64,000 bases of DNA from Bacteriovorax sp. (GTDB lineage: Bacteria > Bdellovibrionota > Bacteriovoracia > Bacteriovoracales > Bacteriovoracaceae). A program made the translations under genes and the position numbers. Positions 43,701-52,355 of this stretch are shown here, piece after piece; position 1 is the first letter of the stretch, and every line of letters starts with the position of its first letter. The notes beneath the pieces were generated by a model. That model did not search any database. It saw nothing but the letters and a program-made list of their open reading frames with translations, and had not been told where the DNA came from. The stretch lies in NCBI GenBank assembly GCA_014377485.1, contig JACMPM010000053.1, forward strand, positions 18,981 through 82,980, given 5' to 3'.

Positions 43701-44498
43701 ATGAAATTTAAATACATTGCTTTCATTCTTTCTTTAACTTCTATTTCATTTGCTCAAGGAGCACAAAGAAATCTTTGTGATGATCTTGTAGACAGTGGGA
43801 CGTCTTCATCTGAACAGATTAAAAAATGTTTGGACGATCCAAGGTTCGGTCCATCTGTTCATTATAAAGAGCAGGAAGCCAATAAAAAAATTAAAGTAGA
43901 AACTGCAAAAGTTGAAATTGCAGATGCTGCCAAAAAGAAAGACAATCTAGAAATCAAAAAATTCACTTCAGATGATCTCTTTGATGCAGGATTTGGAAAA
44001 CCATTTTATGCAATAAGAGGGGATTACCGCAATCACCGTTATAAAGAAAAAAGAATTACTGAAGGTGATGCTCTTTGTGCTTATCTAGGTTATGAAAAAG
44101 CCATTAAGAGTATTGTTTCTCCAGAACTTTGGGAAAATAAAAACGGCAATGTTAAAGTTGATAAACAAGGCTTAATCGTCGACACAAATATGTTGGGACT
44201 CGTTAGTAAAACTCCAGAAATCTATCGCGACGAAGAATACAAATTCACGGTCAGAAAATATGTTGAGATTACTTGTGTAAGAAGAAAAGACAAAGCGATT
44301 GATGCTTCTGAAGATTCTCTAAAAGTAGTCACAGAAGATCTTTTAATGTTGAATGAAGAATTAAATACACCTTCGAAGAAAGATTCAAATTCAGGTGTTA
44401 ATAATGGATCTCGATCAAGTTCGGCCAAGGATGGAAAAACTACTAATGGTTACAATCCACCAGATTGGGCAAAAGATTCTCAAACTATTGGCAAATAA
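43701..44498 (+). CDS. Exported protein, unknown function
   Basis: A 265-residue protein starting at the ATG at 43701, which has TGAGG at a good distance; an in-frame GTG 15 bases earlier would spoil the signal peptide. The signal ends FAQ. The mature part has a Lys-rich helical stretch (about 60-95), a central conserved-looking block with YRNHRYKEKRITEGDALCAYLGYEKA and TCVRRKD, and a Ser/Asn-rich tail. I recognise no family. It is followed by a terminator. Confidence 0.55.
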   Translation: MKFKYIAFILSLTSISFAQGAQRNLCDDLVDSGTSSSEQIKKCLDDPRFGPSVHYKEQEANKKIKVETAKVEIADAAKKKDNLEIKKFTSDDLFDAGFGKPFYAIRGDYRNHRYKEKRITEGDALCAYLGYEKAIKSIVSPELWENKNGNVKVDKQGLIVDTNMLGLVSKTPEIYRDEEYKFTVRKYVEITCVRRKDKAIDASEDSLKVVTEDLLMLNEELNTPSKKDSNSGVNNGSRSSSAKDGKTTNGYNPPDWAKDSQTIGK

Positions 44499-44505
44499 TC
44501 CCTAG

Positions 44506-44545
44506 GTCTGCTCAATGTTTTTTAGCTTTGAGCAGACTTTATATT
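44506..44545. terminator. Terminator between convergent genes
   Basis: GTCTGCTCAA (44506-44515) pairs perfectly with TTGAGCAGAC (44528-44537) over 12 bases, followed by TTTATATTTT on the plus strand. It ends the preceding gene and perhaps also the minus-strand YceI gene. Confidence 0.8.
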
Positions 44546-44547
44546 TT

Positions 44548-45111
44548 CTAATTATCTTTTCTACTCAAAGTAAAATTTGTATCTATTGCTACCGTGTCTG
44601 CTACATTAACTCCGAGATAGCTCGGAATTTCAATTCCAAAATCTGTTAGTTTGATACTAAATTTAGCAACCAATTCTAAAGATTCATTGAGAGAAAAAAT
44701 TCCTGTTATAATTTGTTCTTTTCCATGAAGAGTTAATTTCCCCTGAAAGGCTTGATTTTTAATAGTTGTAGGTTTGGTTTCAAAACCATCAGGCAAAGTT
44801 ATATTTTCAATTTTTAAAAGTGCTGTTGGATACTCTTTAACCTGTAAAAAATTATCCTTCATATGTTCATCGCGAAGACCAATACCAGTATCGAGATCTT
44901 TTAAAACTAAGTTAGATTCAACTGACATTTTGTTGTTTTCAATTATCGCTTTCGTTACAGGAGCAGGTGCTTTTCCTTTAATTCTTATCATTGCTGGTTT
45001 TCCAATAGCTAAAAAATTAATTTCTCCTGATTGTTTGGCATTTTCTAAGTTAATTGTCGCAAAAGTAGTAATTGAAAATAGAACTGTTGATAAACACAAA
45101 AAATATTTCAT
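44548..45111 (-). CDS. YceI-like lipocalin-type periplasmic protein
   Basis: A 187-residue exported protein (signal ends TFA). The YceI pattern is visible: an early strand INFLAIGKPAMIRIKG, GLRDEHMKDNFLQVKEYPTALLKIEN (the RdxHlkxxxFfdvxkyP segment), then FQGKLTLHGKEQIITG and a C-terminal KLTDFGIEIP...ADTVAIDTNF. YceI barrels bind polyisoprenoids or similar lipids. It overlaps the cytochrome gene by 4 bases, a pairing often seen with electron transport. Confidence 0.85.
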   Translation of the reverse strand: MKYFLCLSTVLFSITTFATINLENAKQSGEINFLAIGKPAMIRIKGKAPAPVTKAIIENNKMSVESNLVLKDLDTGIGLRDEHMKDNFLQVKEYPTALLKIENITLPDGFETKPTTIKNQAFQGKLTLHGKEQIITGIFSLNESLELVAKFSIKLTDFGIEIPSYLGVNVADTVAIDTNFTLSRKDN

Positions 45112-45821
45112 AATTTCTCCTGGGCTGTAGTATGAGGCACAGTTTCGGGTGCGCCTTTTTCAAGCCATATTAAAAAGATTTCTTTTTGAACTTTTGTGAG
45201 TGGACGAGTTGTTGGTCGTGGCATATCTCCACTGCGTATAACGTCTTCAATTGCATCTCTTTGATCGAAAACATTTTCATAAGTTTCCAGATTAACGCCA
45301 CCTTTGTTCCCACCTTTGGCAGAGTGACAACCAATACAGCGAAGTCCGATCACACGAGTATGTACTATTTGATAATCAATTTTATCTGGATCTGGAACAT
45401 CCGGTGGAATTGGCGTTGGAGTTGGTATGGGATCCGTTGAACCTGTTGGTAAAGTGGTTGATTCGAGAGGGCCGCCAGCATCAATCCACGCAAGAATAAC
45501 TTCTTTTTCTTTTGTACTTAAAGCAGGGCGATTTTTGGGCATGCTACCTGAAGTTATTTCGCCCCTTATGGCCGCAAGATTCCCAATTACTTTCGTATAT
45601 GATTCTAGATTAACTCCGCCTGCATTTCGGCCACTGCTTGAATGGCACTCCAAACATTTAGGTGCAATGATTCCAGAAGCGATTATTTGGTAGCCAGGAA
45701 TAGTACCAGAAGGAAGCCTTTCAATAGCTTGATTGCCAGAGTTTGCGCCAAGTTTTTTTGAAATCGAATAGTTACACCCCGTCAAAAAAATAAATGAAAA
45801 AAGTAAAATAATTTTGGACAT
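45108..45821 (-). CDS. Diheme cytochrome c-type lipoprotein (tandem domains)
   Basis: A 237-residue protein with a lipobox (FLTGC, Cys about 16). It has two repeats of one small domain, CLECHSSSGRNAGGVNLESY...ALSTKEKEVILAWIDAGGP and CIGCHSAKGGNKGGVNLETY...PLTKVQKEIFLIWLEKGAP, each with one CxxCH and a later Met-containing segment (SMPKNRP, DMPRPTT) that may give the axial ligand. The domains are joined by a Pro-rich linker. It is a periplasmic lipid-anchored electron carrier; the partner is unknown. It is operonic with the YceI gene. Confidence 0.85.
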   Translation of the reverse strand: MSKIILLFSFIFLTGCNYSISKKLGANSGNQAIERLPSGTIPGYQIIASGIIAPKCLECHSSSGRNAGGVNLESYTKVIGNLAAIRGEITSGSMPKNRPALSTKEKEVILAWIDAGGPLESTTLPTGSTDPIPTPTPIPPDVPDPDKIDYQIVHTRVIGLRCIGCHSAKGGNKGGVNLETYENVFDQRDAIEDVIRSGDMPRPTTRPLTKVQKEIFLIWLEKGAPETVPHTTAQEKL

Positions 45822-45896
45822 AAATCCTCCCCATGAAAAAAATACAAGCTTTTGACCTGTTGAAACACCAAGACTAGCTAAGGGGTGTGATGGGAT

Positions 45897-45926
45897 TTGA
45901 CGGGATTCTAATTAATGAGATATGAA
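45897..45926 (+). promoter_or_regulatory. Candidate promoter of the TPR regulator
   Basis: TTGACG (45897-45902), 18 bases, then TATGAA (45921-45926). The ATG of the regulator at 45935 is only 9 bases past the -10, so the transcript would be nearly leaderless. A hidden promoter upstream is equally possible. Confidence 0.3.
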
Positions 45927-45934
45927 GCATCATT

Positions 45935-47704
45935 ATGCTACATAAAGAATTTTTATCGGGACATTACCAAAATACTATCATTTCTTTTTTTGAAGAAGAG
46001 AATAATAGTATTTCACGCGCAGACCTTCCAAGCTTGGTTGGATCTTTATCTTTTACTGGTAGAATATTTGAAGCTGAAAAATTATTTTTTCAAAATAATC
46101 GTGATATTGACTTAGAAGAACGCTCCGCTTGCTTGTTCTTTTTAGGATTAGGTCATACTCGAAAATCTAAATACGCTAAAGCTAGATTAATATTTAAAGA
46201 AAATCAGAAAACATTAAATATTAACAGTACGCCTTTACAAAAGTTTTATGTTTATCAAGGAATTGCTTTTTATCTTTTTTTCATTGGTAAGTTAGAACTT
46301 GCATTGAAGTGGAATAACAAATCATTTGAAAATGCAGTAACTTCAAAAAATCTTTATGCCAGATCTCTCGCAACTGATCTCATGGGTCATATTAAATTGC
46401 GCCTCGGTGAGATTAACCTGGGAATAGATTCTCTTAAGAAAGCAGCTGAATTATCTCATCGCCTGGGAAATAAAAGTATCTCTGAGGCAGTAGAGATTGC
46501 AGAACTTCAGTATCGTGCGCAGTACGGTTATTCAAGAGATGCTATCTTTCAAGATTTATTAATAAAGTTTTCAAATATCACGACAGAAGATAGTTATAGT
46601 CGTTCAGTCGTTGGGTTAGAACTTGCAAGGCAACTTACTTTGAGGGGCCAATATGCTCACTGTGAAGAGACTCTAGAGAAAATTTCAAGCGGTATTTTTT
46701 CAAGTGAAAATCGTCGTCAAGAAATACTTTTAAACCTCCGATTTGCCGAAAATTATTACCAACTAGGAAGAGAGTCCCAAGCTTGGAATTATTTGCGTTC
46801 AGCAAGGCGTTGTCTGGATTTTGAAGCAGATAAAAGCTTTGAAATGCAAATATTAGGTTTTGAAGCCAAGCTTTTTAAAGACGTAAAAAATACCGAAGTC
46901 ATTAAGCAGCTTTTAGAATGTACCAAAAATTTCAATAGCGTCCTCAATCAAAACATTTTAAAAAGACAAGCCCTTTTAGAAGTAGAAACGTTTAATCATG
47001 AAGATTTATTTCATGAATTCCTGGTTTCATTAGAGAATGATTCTGATCCTGTTAAAAAAATTATTAGCTCTAGTTATTGGTCATTACTCTATAAATATAT
47101 TGATGTTCCAAGAGGAAAAGACTGTCTTTATATAGATCTAGATAGAAGCTCTGTGATTATCTTCTCAGATAAAAAAATTGAAATTCCTTCTGGAGGATTA
47201 ACTCCTCTTGATCTTAAATTACTTATCAACATTGTAAACGGTAGCAGTTCTAAAGAAGAACTTTGTAAAATGGTTTGGGGTTATGAATACGATTCTTATC
47301 GTCACGATATGATGATTTATACTGCGCTTAGCTCCTTAAGGAAAAAATTAGCATCGGCTTCAGGCTGGATTGAAACTACAGAAAAAGGTTATGCATTCAA
47401 TAATGAAAAGATGTTTAAACTAAAGGACAGTTTGGCACCAGTTGCGGAAAAAAAGGAAATATCAGATGAACGAAAGATGATATTAAATCTTTCAAGTGAT
47501 TTAAATATAAGACAAATAAAAACTTTGTCGCATTTAAAAAAATACGAAGCAATAGATGTAAGTGAATATAAATTAATTTTTAAAGTTTCAGACATTACCG
47601 CTTCGAGAGATCTTAGAGCTTTGAAAGAAAATGGTCTTGTGATATCTATAGGAAAAGCACGAGCGACTAAATATATGTTGAGTGGGAGTCATTATGAAAA
47701 CTAG
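45935..47704 (+). CDS. TPR-containing transcription regulator with two HTH domains
   Basis: A 589-residue cytosolic protein. Residues about 1-380 are alpha-solenoid TPR-like repeats (helix pairs such as SLATDLMGHIKLRLGEINLGIDSLKKAAEL). About 400-480 is an OmpR-like winged helix (LTPLDLKLLINIVNGSSSKEELCKMVWG...YTALSSLRKKLASASGWI). The last about 80 residues are a second HTH (NLSSDLNIRQIKTLSHLKKYEAIDVSEYKLIFKVSDITASRDLRALKENGLV) of a DeoR/Fic-partner-like kind. It overlaps the next small secreted gene by 11 bases, so it may control that unit. Target and ligand are unknown. Confidence 0.7.
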   Translation: MLHKEFLSGHYQNTIISFFEEENNSISRADLPSLVGSLSFTGRIFEAEKLFFQNNRDIDLEERSACLFFLGLGHTRKSKYAKARLIFKENQKTLNINSTPLQKFYVYQGIAFYLFFIGKLELALKWNNKSFENAVTSKNLYARSLATDLMGHIKLRLGEINLGIDSLKKAAELSHRLGNKSISEAVEIAELQYRAQYGYSRDAIFQDLLIKFSNITTEDSYSRSVVGLELARQLTLRGQYAHCEETLEKISSGIFSSENRRQEILLNLRFAENYYQLGRESQAWNYLRSARRCLDFEADKSFEMQILGFEAKLFKDVKNTEVIKQLLECTKNFNSVLNQNILKRQALLEVETFNHEDLFHEFLVSLENDSDPVKKIISSSYWSLLYKYIDVPRGKDCLYIDLDRSSVIIFSDKKIEIPSGGLTPLDLKLLINIVNGSSSKEELCKMVWGYEYDSYRHDMMIYTALSSLRKKLASASGWIETTEKGYAFNNEKMFKLKDSLAPVAEKKEISDERKMILNLSSDLNIRQIKTLSHLKKYEAIDVSEYKLIFKVSDITASRDLRALKENGLVISIGKARATKYMLSGSHYEN

Positions 47705-48143
47705 TTTATTATCCTTAATTTTTTTATTATCTGTTAAATCGGTATTTGCAGCTTCATATACAGTTCCGGTTGAAGCAGAGTTGAAAAATTATGCGAACTT
47801 CGAACTCGATAGTTTTAAAACAACTGAATATGGTGGGTCGATTACTGTGAAATATAAAATCCCAAAATTACTTACGGGAGTTGAGCAAGAAGTTGAGTTC
47901 AGCGGACCAGTCGATGAAAAAGCGAATGCAAATATTTTAGTAGGTTCGAATGGTGTATTAACTTGTTCAAAAGAAGTTGAAGAAAAAATGGAATGCAAAG
48001 TTGAGTACAAAAACCTTCAAATTGATCAAGCAAATGCTATTAAACTGATTAACAAAATCTCATTAAATGCCAATGAAATAAATGGTAGAATTGCCGTAAT
48101 GAAATCTTTTTCATCAGACCCCGTAGGCTTCATCCATTATTAA
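47694..48143 (+). CDS. Small exported protein, unknown function
   Basis: A 149-residue protein. I start at the ATG at 47694, with GTGGGAG just upstream; the in-frame GTG at 47682 would add four residues. The signal ends VFA. The mature part is beta-rich, starting SYTVPVEAELKNYANFEL, with a Cys pair in LTCSKEVEEKMECKV. YceI-like topology is possible but not convincing. The gene starts inside the end of the TPR regulator, so the two are coupled. It converges with the EI-like gene and overlaps it by 14 bases. Confidence 0.6.
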   Translation: MKTSLLSLIFLLSVKSVFAASYTVPVEAELKNYANFELDSFKTTEYGGSITVKYKIPKLLTGVEQEVEFSGPVDEKANANILVGSNGVLTCSKEVEEKMECKVEYKNLQIDQANAIKLINKISLNANEINGRIAVMKSFSSDPVGFIHY

Positions 48144-48810
48144 TAACTATTGATCCTTCATCTGCATCTAAAATAATTTGATCCCCTGATTTAATAATAG
48201 AAGGAATTTTTTGCAGAGTTGAAATTGCAGGTATCGCAAGACTTCGGATTAAGCCGACCACATATTTAGAAATTTCCTCCAACTCAATTATAATACCTAA
48301 TATATTTTTTGGATTCATTGATAATAGTTGAATCAAAGATAAATTTCTGGTCACAAGTATAACTGGTTCTTTCATGCTTTCTATTGCCATTTTTTTCTTT
48401 TTTAAAAGTCTATAAATTAAGTTCGACGTTACATCTCGAAGAATTGTTGTATTTGTTTCTGAAGTCGCGATGAATTGTTCAGCAGTATTATTAAGTGCCC
48501 ATTCAGCATTTAGACTTTTATTTTTAATTTTAAGAAGTGTTTGTTTCAAAAGTTCTGGGTTTCTGAGGACCATTTTATAGGAATTTAAGATGTGGGTTGT
48601 TTCTTTATTTAGACCACTAAGGCTCAACTCTTTAAATTGGCTTATCTCAAGTTCTAATGATTGAATAGCTTGTCCCAAACGAGCTTGTTCTAAATCAAAG
48701 GAACTTATATATTTGGGAACAATAAATTCGTTATCTTCATTTAGTAGAAAAGCTTTTCCAATTGCTTTTCCCGATGAAAAACTGGCTCCATGAATTTTAA
48801 TATTTATCAT
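48130..48810 (-). CDS. EI-like (PTS enzyme I N-terminal type) pseudoenzyme
   Basis: A 226-residue protein aligning with the N-terminal and phosphohistidine domains of PtsI: start GASFSSGKAIGKAFLL (compare GVSPGIAxGKAxxL), a helical HPr-binding-like region (about 35-140), then EPVILVTRNLSLIQLLSMNPKNILGIIIELEEISKYVVGLIRSLAIPAI. In true EI the last segment reads GGxTSHxxIxARSLxIPA, whose His is phosphorylated; here residues 181-184 are SKYV and no His is present. The PEP-binding C-terminal barrel is also missing. It should be unable to transfer phosphate and may bind HPr-like proteins. It overlaps the lipoprotein gene upstream by 4 bases. Confidence 0.75.
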   Translation of the reverse strand: MINIKIHGASFSSGKAIGKAFLLNEDNEFIVPKYISSFDLEQARLGQAIQSLELEISQFKELSLSGLNKETTHILNSYKMVLRNPELLKQTLLKIKNKSLNAEWALNNTAEQFIATSETNTTILRDVTSNLIYRLLKKKKMAIESMKEPVILVTRNLSLIQLLSMNPKNILGIIIELEEISKYVVGLIRSLAIPAISTLQKIPSIIKSGDQIILDADEGSIVINNG

Positions 48811-50075
48811 TGAGTTTTAATATTTCCGAATCCTTTCATAAGGCTTAAATATTCTATTGCGACGTTTTTCGGAGTAAAGTTAGGAACTGTGTCTAAATTA
48901 CAAGACCCAGGAATTGGGCCAACTTCAAAATTTTTGAATTTACAGACTACTTTGGCATGGCACGAATTAAAGTCACAATTGAGCTCATTAGTAGGATGTG
49001 ATTGATACTCAAGATCTCCTCTCGCTATTGCGTCTTGTATTCCATTAATACAATTTTGGTAATAAGTTTTACTTTTACCTGTCGAACAAAGCCAATCATA
49101 AACGACTTCTTTATATTCATCTTTACTCGAGTCTAAGTTAATTGGATGTATCGAAGGAAAACTAAAGAGAGACATCGCCATTCCTCTTTCACATCTCCCA
49201 TCTTTATTATTTTCATAGTTACAGAAAAACTTATCGAAGCTTAGTCCTCCCTCACTAAATGTTCCCCAAAAAGAAGAATAATTATCTCTAGAAGATTTCA
49301 TTCGAGTGCATAGTCCAAGTGCACAAGACTGATTTGTTTTATAACTAAATTTATTAGTTAAGACATATCCTCTTTTATTCCAATCTTCTTCTTTATACCA
49401 AGACCCATCGGATTCAATTCGCTCAAACATGGAACTAGTCAAAGAGCCAGAAACGGGAAGAGCGAGACCGCGACTTAAATCGGGAGCGAGATAAAATCCA
49501 GTATTACATCCGTTGAGAGTGACATAGGCGTCCGGAAGAAATTTAGGTCTCAATTGTTTGAGGGCCGCAAGGTTAGTACTTGGATCAAAGGCAGCACTTG
49601 ATTTTCCTATAATTAATGCCCAAGGAGATGCATGACCATAAAAATCCAGGCTGGCAATTTTTTCGAATTCACCAATCTCACTTAATAACAATGGACCTGT
49701 AAATTTTTGATAAACTAATTTGACTACTGGAATTTTATATTTACTAAATACTTGCTCGTCTGTAGCGCCTTTTACATCAGGACCACTCATTAAAACTATT
49801 TGATGATCAGGCCATAATTCCTTATACCGTTGAGCACGAGATACTCCTGATTGAAAAAATTGGTCAGAATCTTCCTTCACAGCAGAGCCTACAATAATAA
49901 TATGGGTAATCTTTTGAGAATCAAATTCTGCACCATTACTCTTATAAAGACCGATGCGGTATTCTCCACGATGAATACCTTCCAGATCAATTCGAGATTG
50001 AGCTTCTGCAGGGTTTTGTTTGCATGAAATATTTAGAGTAAGAATAATAAAGGTGAGAATGATATTAAATTTCAT
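48807..50075 (-). CDS. Caspase/CHAT-like lipoprotein
   Basis: A 422-residue protein with a lipobox (NISC, Cys18). The middle shows a clan CD peptidase pattern: IASLDFYGHASPWAL (His148), a strand pair, then DAYVTLNGCNTGFYLAPDLSRGLALPVSGSLTSSMFE (Cys190), the GH...xGCxTG arrangement of CHAT and caspase-like proteases. The C-terminal part has many Cys in pairs (GLCTRM, FCNYENNKDGRC, NCDFNSCHAKVVC), suitable for disulfides outside the cytoplasm. It is probably anchored to the outer membrane. It forms a two-gene operon with the EI-like pseudoenzyme. Catalysis is inferred, not shown. Confidence 0.62.
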   Translation of the reverse strand: MKFNIILTFIILTLNISCKQNPAEAQSRIDLEGIHRGEYRIGLYKSNGAEFDSQKITHIIIVGSAVKEDSDQFFQSGVSRAQRYKELWPDHQIVLMSGPDVKGATDEQVFSKYKIPVVKLVYQKFTGPLLLSEIGEFEKIASLDFYGHASPWALIIGKSSAAFDPSTNLAALKQLRPKFLPDAYVTLNGCNTGFYLAPDLSRGLALPVSGSLTSSMFERIESDGSWYKEEDWNKRGYVLTNKFSYKTNQSCALGLCTRMKSSRDNYSSFWGTFSEGGLSFDKFFCNYENNKDGRCERGMAMSLFSFPSIHPINLDSSKDEYKEVVYDWLCSTGKSKTYYQNCINGIQDAIARGDLEYQSHPTNELNCDFNSCHAKVVCKFKNFEVGPIPGSCNLDTVPNFTPKNVAIEYLSLMKGFGNIKTQ

Positions 50076-50290
50076 AACTATAACCTCCAGAGTGAAAAGA
50101 GAAAATTACAGCATTAGGAAATCTCAAATGAACTATGATCGTCAATGAAATACGGTTACAGTTAGAGGATGTTATTAATCTAGAATTTGACTGCGTAAAC
50201 AATTTGTTTGAGTAATATGCAAAAATCAAAACATTATTTGAAAGTTTTAATGGATGTTTCAGAATTTATATTTAATTTTTGAATGATGCT

Positions 50291-50358
50291 TGTGCTGATC
50301 TATGCACAGGTATAAAATCACTTCCATGTAATTTACATAGAGATTTATAATATATCTC
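50291..50358 (+). promoter_or_regulatory. Promoter and dyad region upstream of the flotillin-like gene
   Basis: TATAAT (50346-50351) lies inside a near-palindrome GAGATxTATAATATxTCTC type (50340-50358), so a repressor could cover the -10. Upstream, TGTGC (50291-50295) and GCACA (50304-50308) form a second dyad just before TATAAA. The gene starts at 50375 after AAGGAAG. The rest of the 300-base gap (50076-50290) shows nothing further. Confidence 0.35.
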
Positions 50359-50374
50359 ATTCAAGGAAGTTTAT

Positions 50375-52228
50375 ATGCCTTATATGGTTTGGATTTTTGC
50401 ATCTATTATTGCCATTTTTCTCTTTGTAAAATTTGCAGTCGGCTTAGTGATAATTGGTGAAGCGCAAGTCGGCATTCTGGTTAAAAAAATTGGTAAACCT
50501 CTCGCTAATCACCGATTTATTGCAACAGCTGGAGAAGCTGGCTACCAAGCAGGAACATTAGCTCCAGGCTGGCATTTATGGTTGTGGGCCTTTATGTACG
50601 ATGTAATCAAGCAACCTATTACCATAATTAAAGAAGGCGAGATTGGGTTAGTCGTTGCTCGGGATGGTGAGCAAATTCCCGCTAATCGTATCTTAGGCGA
50701 AGTTGTTGAATGCAATAACTTTCAAGATGCAACTAAGTTTTTAGATAACGGAGGAGAGAAAGGACGCCAGTTGGGTCTACTTACTGCCGGTGTTTATCGT
50801 ATTAATACTTCATTATTCGAAGTCATTACGACTGATAATATTGAGCAAAAAAACCTAACCGGGGTAACGAAAGAATTTTTGAAAATGACTCAAGTCAAGT
50901 CTGACTTCGTAGGCTTAGTTACTGTGTTAGATGGACAGCCTTTAATCGAAGGGAGAATTGCAGGGACTAGTATTCCAGGTCACTCGTCTTTTCAAGATGG
51001 AAAAGCATTTATTAAGAATGGTGGTTTTAAAGGTTTGCAGGAAGATGTTCTTAGACCCGGTTCTTACACTATCAATCCTTGGTTTGCGAAAATAGAACAA
51101 ATTCCAATGACCGAAATTGATATTGGTTATGTCGGTGTAGTCGTATCTTCTTCAGGAGATTCTGATGAAGATGTTTCTGGTGCTGAGTTTACACATAGCA
51201 ATCTTGTCAAAAAAGGTAACCGCGGTATTTGGGCAGAACCATTATTTCCAGGGAAGCATGCTTTAAATATTAAAATTTTAAAAGTTGAAAAAATACCAAC
51301 TACTAATATTGTGTTAAATTGGGGAAGAGAAAGTTCATCGCATAAATATGATGAAAATTTAAATTCAATCACTACCAGAACTAAAGACGGGTTCTCGATG
51401 AGTTTAGATGTTTCGCAAATTATTCATGTAGGTGCAGGAATGGCATCAAAGGTTATTGCGAGAGTCGGATCAATGCAAAATTTAGTTGATAATATTCTTC
51501 AGCCAATTATTGGTAACTATTTTAGAAATTCTTGTCAGGCTTCAGAGGCACTGGACTACATTAAGACGAGAGCTGAGAGACAAAGAGAAGCCGCAAAATT
51601 TATTAAAGATGCACTTCTCGATTATGACGTTGAAGCTGTTGATACATTGATTGGGGACTTAGTTCCACCTGAGCAGTTAATGCTTACTTTAACCAATCGA
51701 AAAATTGCTGATGAAGAGAGAACAACTTATGCTTCTCAGAAATTGGCACAGGATGAACGAAAGAAACTTTTGGAAGCGGTTGCCATGGCCGAATCACAAG
51801 CTGAAGTTGTTAGACAAGAGCAGGGAATTAGAATTGCAAACTCTCGTGCTCAGCAATCAATTGAAGAAGCAAAGGGACAATCTGAGAAAGTTAAAGTCCA
51901 GGCATTGGCCGAAGCTGAATCACTTCGAGTGAGTTCAATTGCCCAGGCAGAATCTGTCCGTGTAAAAGCGATTGCAGAGGCAGAGTCGATAGAAAAAATC
52001 GGGGAAGCTAGAGCAAAAGCTTATCAAGCAAGTGCGAATGCTTTAGGTCCAAAAAACCTAGCAGCTCTTGAGATCATCAATAAGCTTGCCGATAAGAATA
52101 TCAAGATTACTCCAGATATTTATGCAGGTGGTGGTGAAGCAGGGGGAATGCAAGGCTTAATTATGGCTTCAATTCTTTCTAACCTTCAGGATAAATCAGA
52201 AGTTAAAACTCTAAATCCTGTTATTTAA
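50375..52228 (+). CDS. Flotillin/SPFH-domain membrane protein
   Basis: A 617-residue protein. One N-terminal membrane helix (about 5-25) is followed by an unusually long SPFH region (about 30-400) that contains repeated segments PGxxxIN (LTAGVYRINTSLFEV, LRPGSYTINPWFAKIE, LFPGKHALNIKIL) and a flotillin-like core (SMSLDVSQIIHVG...VDNILQPIIGNYFRN). About 430-560 is the Ala/Glu-rich coiled coil (KAIAEAESIEKIGEARAKAYQASANALG), then a Gly-rich tail. It organises membrane microdomains. A bacterial flotillin often sits with an NfeD gene; none is adjacent here. Confidence 0.85.
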   Translation: MPYMVWIFASIIAIFLFVKFAVGLVIIGEAQVGILVKKIGKPLANHRFIATAGEAGYQAGTLAPGWHLWLWAFMYDVIKQPITIIKEGEIGLVVARDGEQIPANRILGEVVECNNFQDATKFLDNGGEKGRQLGLLTAGVYRINTSLFEVITTDNIEQKNLTGVTKEFLKMTQVKSDFVGLVTVLDGQPLIEGRIAGTSIPGHSSFQDGKAFIKNGGFKGLQEDVLRPGSYTINPWFAKIEQIPMTEIDIGYVGVVVSSSGDSDEDVSGAEFTHSNLVKKGNRGIWAEPLFPGKHALNIKILKVEKIPTTNIVLNWGRESSSHKYDENLNSITTRTKDGFSMSLDVSQIIHVGAGMASKVIARVGSMQNLVDNILQPIIGNYFRNSCQASEALDYIKTRAERQREAAKFIKDALLDYDVEAVDTLIGDLVPPEQLMLTLTNRKIADEERTTYASQKLAQDERKKLLEAVAMAESQAEVVRQEQGIRIANSRAQQSIEEAKGQSEKVKVQALAEAESLRVSSIAQAESVRVKAIAEAESIEKIGEARAKAYQASANALGPKNLAALEIINKLADKNIKITPDIYAGGGEAGGMQGLIMASILSNLQDKSEVKTLNPVI

Positions 52229-52236
52229 AAATTTAC

Positions 52237-52294
52237 TAACCAGGGAGGCGAACCTCCCTGGTTAGGAGCGTACTTGCACCTCGTAATGACATGA
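52237..52294 (+). terminator. Tandem hairpins after the flotillin-like gene
   Basis: TAACCAGGGAGG (52237-52248) pairs perfectly with CCTCCCTGGTTA (52253-52264) over CGAA, 12 GC-rich pairs. A second, weaker hairpin joins ACCTCGT to ATGAGGT (about 52275-52294). The first is not followed by a T tract, so it may be a transcript-end stabiliser or a factor-dependent site. Confidence 0.6.
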
Positions 52295-52355
52295 GGTTCA
52301 AGGGACTATTATCCTATAAAGCAATATAAGTAACAATTAGAACAAGGATTTTCTA

